A DNA stretch of 7,867 nt from an uncultured Kineosporia sp. (GTDB taxonomy: Bacteria > Actinomycetota > Actinomycetes > Actinomycetales > Kineosporiaceae). Location: the NCBI GenBank assembly GCA_937859855.1, contig CALMAR010000124.1, forward strand, positions 1 to 7,867, read 5' to 3'. The translations under genes and the position numbers were made by a program. The first letter of the stretch is position 1. Each line of letters opens with the position of its first letter. Of this stretch, positions 6,480 to 7,867 are shown one piece after another. Under the pieces are notes generated by a model. The model was not told the DNA's origin. It worked only from the letters and a program-made list of their open reading frames with translations, and ran no database searches.

Positions 6480-6625
6480 TATTCCTCTTCATCAGTACGA
6501 TCACTAAGCCACGCAATTCACACCTAGGCTATACCTGAAACAATGCCATGATCGAGCCACCACGCAGAATCGCCAGAAGTAGACAAACCGCTTGATAAAC
6601 TACGCGAGGTTCTAATTAGACTCGA
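6480..6625. other. AT-rich intergenic stretch upstream of the HNH remnant
   Basis: The stretch has lower GC than the rest of the window and continues the composition of the HNH gene's 5' half, so it probably arrived with it. It must hold the HNH promoter, read on the minus strand, but no convincing -35/-10 pair was found. A perfect 10-bp palindrome TCTAATTAGA lies at 6611-6620. It contains no gene that I can support. Confidence 0.4.
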
Positions 6626-7135
6626 TCACCGCTCAGACGCTGAGCTACTCAGCTCCTCGCGAAGACTTTCCTGGACATAGGCCATGGCCGCTTGGGCCGC
6701 CGGATCGGCAAACCGCGGCCCCATCTCGTCCGGCGAGACGTCCTCTACCCGCTCATGCAGCCACCACAGGTGGCCCTGCGGATCACGCACGCGTGCGACG
6801 CGCTCGCCGAAAGCCAGCAGCGTTGGACGGGTGACCACTCGACCACCAGCATCTATCGCCCGCCGCACGGCCGCCTCTGCGTCAGCAACATAAACGCGAA
6901 GATGCGCAGGCATCCGAGGCCATCCCGGCTTGGCATCGAACAACATGACGACGCTGCCACCGATCTCGACCTCCACGTGCCCAACATCGCCATCAGAATC
7001 GAGCATGCGAGATCCCGGTGTCTCCACGCCATCAAAAACCGAGGCCAGGAAGCGCACCTCTGCGTCGGTGTTCTCACTGATCACCCACGCGTTCAACCTG
7101 GCGTATCGCTCAGGAACCTGGACTGTGTCTGTCAT
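6626..7135 (-). CDS. VOC-superfamily protein (glyoxalase/bleomycin-resistance fold)
   Basis: The 169-residue product has two beta-alpha-beta-beta-beta halves, at about residues 13-70 and 76-128. The second half ends in RVRDPQGHLWWLHERV, the hallmark of the VOC fold, in which paired modules form a metal-binding cavity. Many relatives are PhnB-like or glyoxalase-like with no proven substrate. Candidate metal or active-site residues are H53 and H79 and, in the closing strand, H122/H127 and E128, but I cannot fix the ligand set. A polar C-terminal tail of about 35 residues follows, ending in SSSASER. The ATG at 7133-7135 is secure because the codon before it is TAG. Only a weak GGTAG precedes it. 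A 6-bp-arm hairpin (GCTCAG-ACG-CTGAGC, 6631-6645) lies over the last codons. It could be cytosolic detoxification or a resistance protein; the true role is unknown. Confidence 0.9.
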   Translation of the reverse strand: MTDTVQVPERYARLNAWVISENTDAEVRFLASVFDGVETPGSRMLDSDGDVGHVEVEIGGSVVMLFDAKPGWPRMPAHLRVYVADAEAAVRRAIDAGGRVVTRPTLLAFGERVARVRDPQGHLWWLHERVEDVSPDEMGPRFADPAAQAAMAYVQESLREELSSSASER

Positions 7136-7164
7136 CTACCAAGGCTGACAGCGATCCAGGCGGC

Positions 7165-7203
7165 GGTGAAGTTCTTGCTTGATCCGCTACATGTCGCTTC
7201 ACC
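7165..7203. repeat. Inverted repeat GGTGAAG/CTTCACC between the small ORF and the VOC gene
   Basis: Perfect 7-bp arms lie at 7165-7171 and 7197-7203, with 25 bases between them. The repeat starts about 12 bases beyond the stop of the small ORF and ends about 30 bases before the VOC start codon. It could be a weak terminator or a binding site for a regulator of the VOC gene. The long loop and lack of a T-run make a terminator less likely. Confidence 0.3.
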
Positions 7204-7214
7204 AACCACGCCGC

Positions 7215-7454
7215 TCAGAAATGGTGCCGAGGGCGTGGCGGGCGGAGTCGTCGTACCAGCCAGCGACCCAGTCGCCACAGCCGAATGAGCAGCTGCGCCA
7301 GGCGCGTGAACGGGCCCAGGCTTCCGATCATCACGAGGTCCTGCAAGATTCCCTTGGGTGTGGCAGGCCAGTGGCGTTGGACCGCTACTGCCAGCAGAAG
7401 CCAGCCGGCACACCAGATAAGGCAGAAGCGGGGCGACGGCGCTAGCGAGTCCAC
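7215..7454 (-). CDS. Possible small membrane protein, hypothetical
   Basis: This 79-residue frame starts at GTG 7452-7454 and ends with TGA at 7215-7217. It has a plausible membrane segment at about residues 10-26 (FCLIWCAGWLLLAVAVQ) and a second, amphipathic hydrophobic stretch at about 38-66 (LQDLVMIGSLGPFTRLAQ, LLIRLWRLGRWLV). An arginine-rich tail ends RRLRPPRPRHHF. About 70% of its third positions are G or C, better than competing frames here, but the ribosome site is poor. It precedes the VOC gene on the same strand by about 80 bases, so they might share a transcript. I do not recognise the family. Coding status is a judgement from composition and topology only. Confidence 0.4.
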   Translation of the reverse strand: MDSLAPSPRFCLIWCAGWLLLAVAVQRHWPATPKGILQDLVMIGSLGPFTRLAQLLIRLWRLGRWLVRRLRPPRPRHHF

Positions 7455-7458
7455 CCAC

Positions 7459-7810
7459 CGAGGCTAGAGAAGCTACCGGCAGCTGCGCGGGAAGATGAAG
7501 ACACCGCTGCCTACTGACGGTTCCGTCGCTCGATGTTCATCTGCTCAGCCGGAAGCGCGAGTTCGCGCAGGTCCGAGGTAGGCATGCCTGGCGCCTGACT
7601 TGTCTACTCGCTGCGGAGTTCCGCCGTGACACACGCGGGGGAATTGAGGAGATGATGCTGGCATGGCGGGCGAGGATGACGAGTGGTGGACGAGTCGCCG
7701 CGCCGTTCGATCGTGCCCGCGATCGCTTCCGGGCCATTCCGCCGGCCGCCACGAGACCACGCTAACCGGGTTTCGCACCCAAGTGAGCCCGGTCTCCGGT
7801 AAAGCGATCA
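7459..7810. other. About 350 bp without a convincing gene, next to the tRNA
   Basis: Frames on both strands are short and basic without recognisable domains. The best candidate is a 37-residue plus-strand frame at 7652-7765, with AGGAG immediately upstream of two ATG codons; it is too short to support. Interlocking dyads occur near the tRNA side: ACCGGG (7765-7770) with CCCGGT (7788-7793), and GAGACC (7753-7758) with GGTCTC (7791-7796). These could form alternative stems. No integrase, insertion-sequence ends or CRISPR repeats were seen. Confidence 0.4.
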
Positions 7811-7834
7811 TGAGCAGTACATAAGTGCTGCTCA
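7811..7834 (-). terminator. Hairpin just downstream of the tRNA gene
   Basis: On the minus strand TGAGCAGCAC-TTAT-GTACTGCTCA forms a 10-bp stem with one wobble pair and a tetraloop. It starts about 6 bases after the tRNA discriminator base. A TTT lies several bases beyond the stem rather than directly after it. Position and stem strength suggest a transcription terminator or a 3' processing signal for the tRNA transcript. Confidence 0.5.
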
Positions 7835-7840
7835 GAACGG

Positions 7841-7867
7841 TGGGCCCCCCGGGGCTCGAACCCGGAA
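7841..7867 (-). tRNA. tRNA gene, 3' end only (T arm and acceptor strand)
   Basis: Read on the minus strand, the window edge gives a T stem CCGGG, a 7-base T loop TTCGAGC, the closing stem CCCGG, the seven-base acceptor strand GGGGCCC and discriminator A. These are the standard lengths and sequence of a tRNA 3' half. The next three bases are CCG, so CCA is not encoded and must be added by nucleotidyltransferase, as is common in actinobacteria. The 5' acceptor strand should read GGGCCCC. The anticodon is outside the window, so the amino acid cannot be stated. Confidence 0.8.

Noticed and set aside
7132..7458. A 108-residue minus-strand frame overlapping the small membrane ORF
   Set aside because: It is Ala/Pro/Ser-rich with no membrane or domain pattern, overlaps the VOC start and competes with a frame of better topology and codon use.
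7652..7765. A 37-residue plus-strand gene with AGGAG next to ATGATG
   Set aside because: The spacing from AGGAG to either ATG is 0-3 bases, the product is short and basic, and nothing about it is recognisable.

Overview
The window is high-GC DNA, apart from one AT-rich patch at about 6340-6625. Coding regions mostly have strong G/C third positions, GTG starts are used, and two genes look leaderless. This fits an actinobacterium, but I cannot name a genus. The window runs from the 3' part of one gene at the left edge to the 3' end of a tRNA gene on the minus strand at the right edge.

Left part (1-2531). The end of a conserved protein of unknown function converges on a small cold-shock protein gene. 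The roughly 200 bp between them are packed with GC-rich palindromes. A gene-poor stretch of about 450 bp follows, then a classical short-chain dehydrogenase/reductase (SDR) on the minus strand.

Middle (2520-4453). Two divergent regulator/enzyme pairs stand tail to tail. The SDR and a TetR-family repressor share a 49-bp gap. Two copies of the 11-bp perfect palindrome TGACANTGTCA lie there, one over the SDR start codon and one over the consensus -35 box TTGACA of the SDR promoter. This looks like a self-contained switch. The TetR gene then overlaps, 3' end to 3' end, an arsenite S-adenosylmethionine methyltransferase (arsM). ArsM is divergent from an ArsR-family arsenic sensor, and a 22-bp direct repeat in their gap is the likely ArsR operator. 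Arsenite would release ArsR and switch on arsM, giving methylated arsenic.

Right part (4454-7867). This looks like a decaying accessory region. A FadR-type GntR regulator overlaps by GTGA a downstream gene that appears to be broken by a CG dinucleotide duplication. An HNH endonuclease gene keeps only its first half, has AT-rich codon use unlike its surroundings, and loses frame before its second metal-binding half. A VOC/glyoxalase-like protein and a possible small membrane protein follow. About 380 bp with no convincing gene then lead to a hairpin and the tRNA 3' end. Degraded, compositionally foreign genes near a tRNA suggest an old island, but no integrase or insertion sequence is visible.

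I did not find a clearly new multi-gene system. The most notable observations are the leaderless SDR/TetR switch, the coupled GntR/unknown gene pair with its dinucleotide frameshift, and the foreign HNH remnant.
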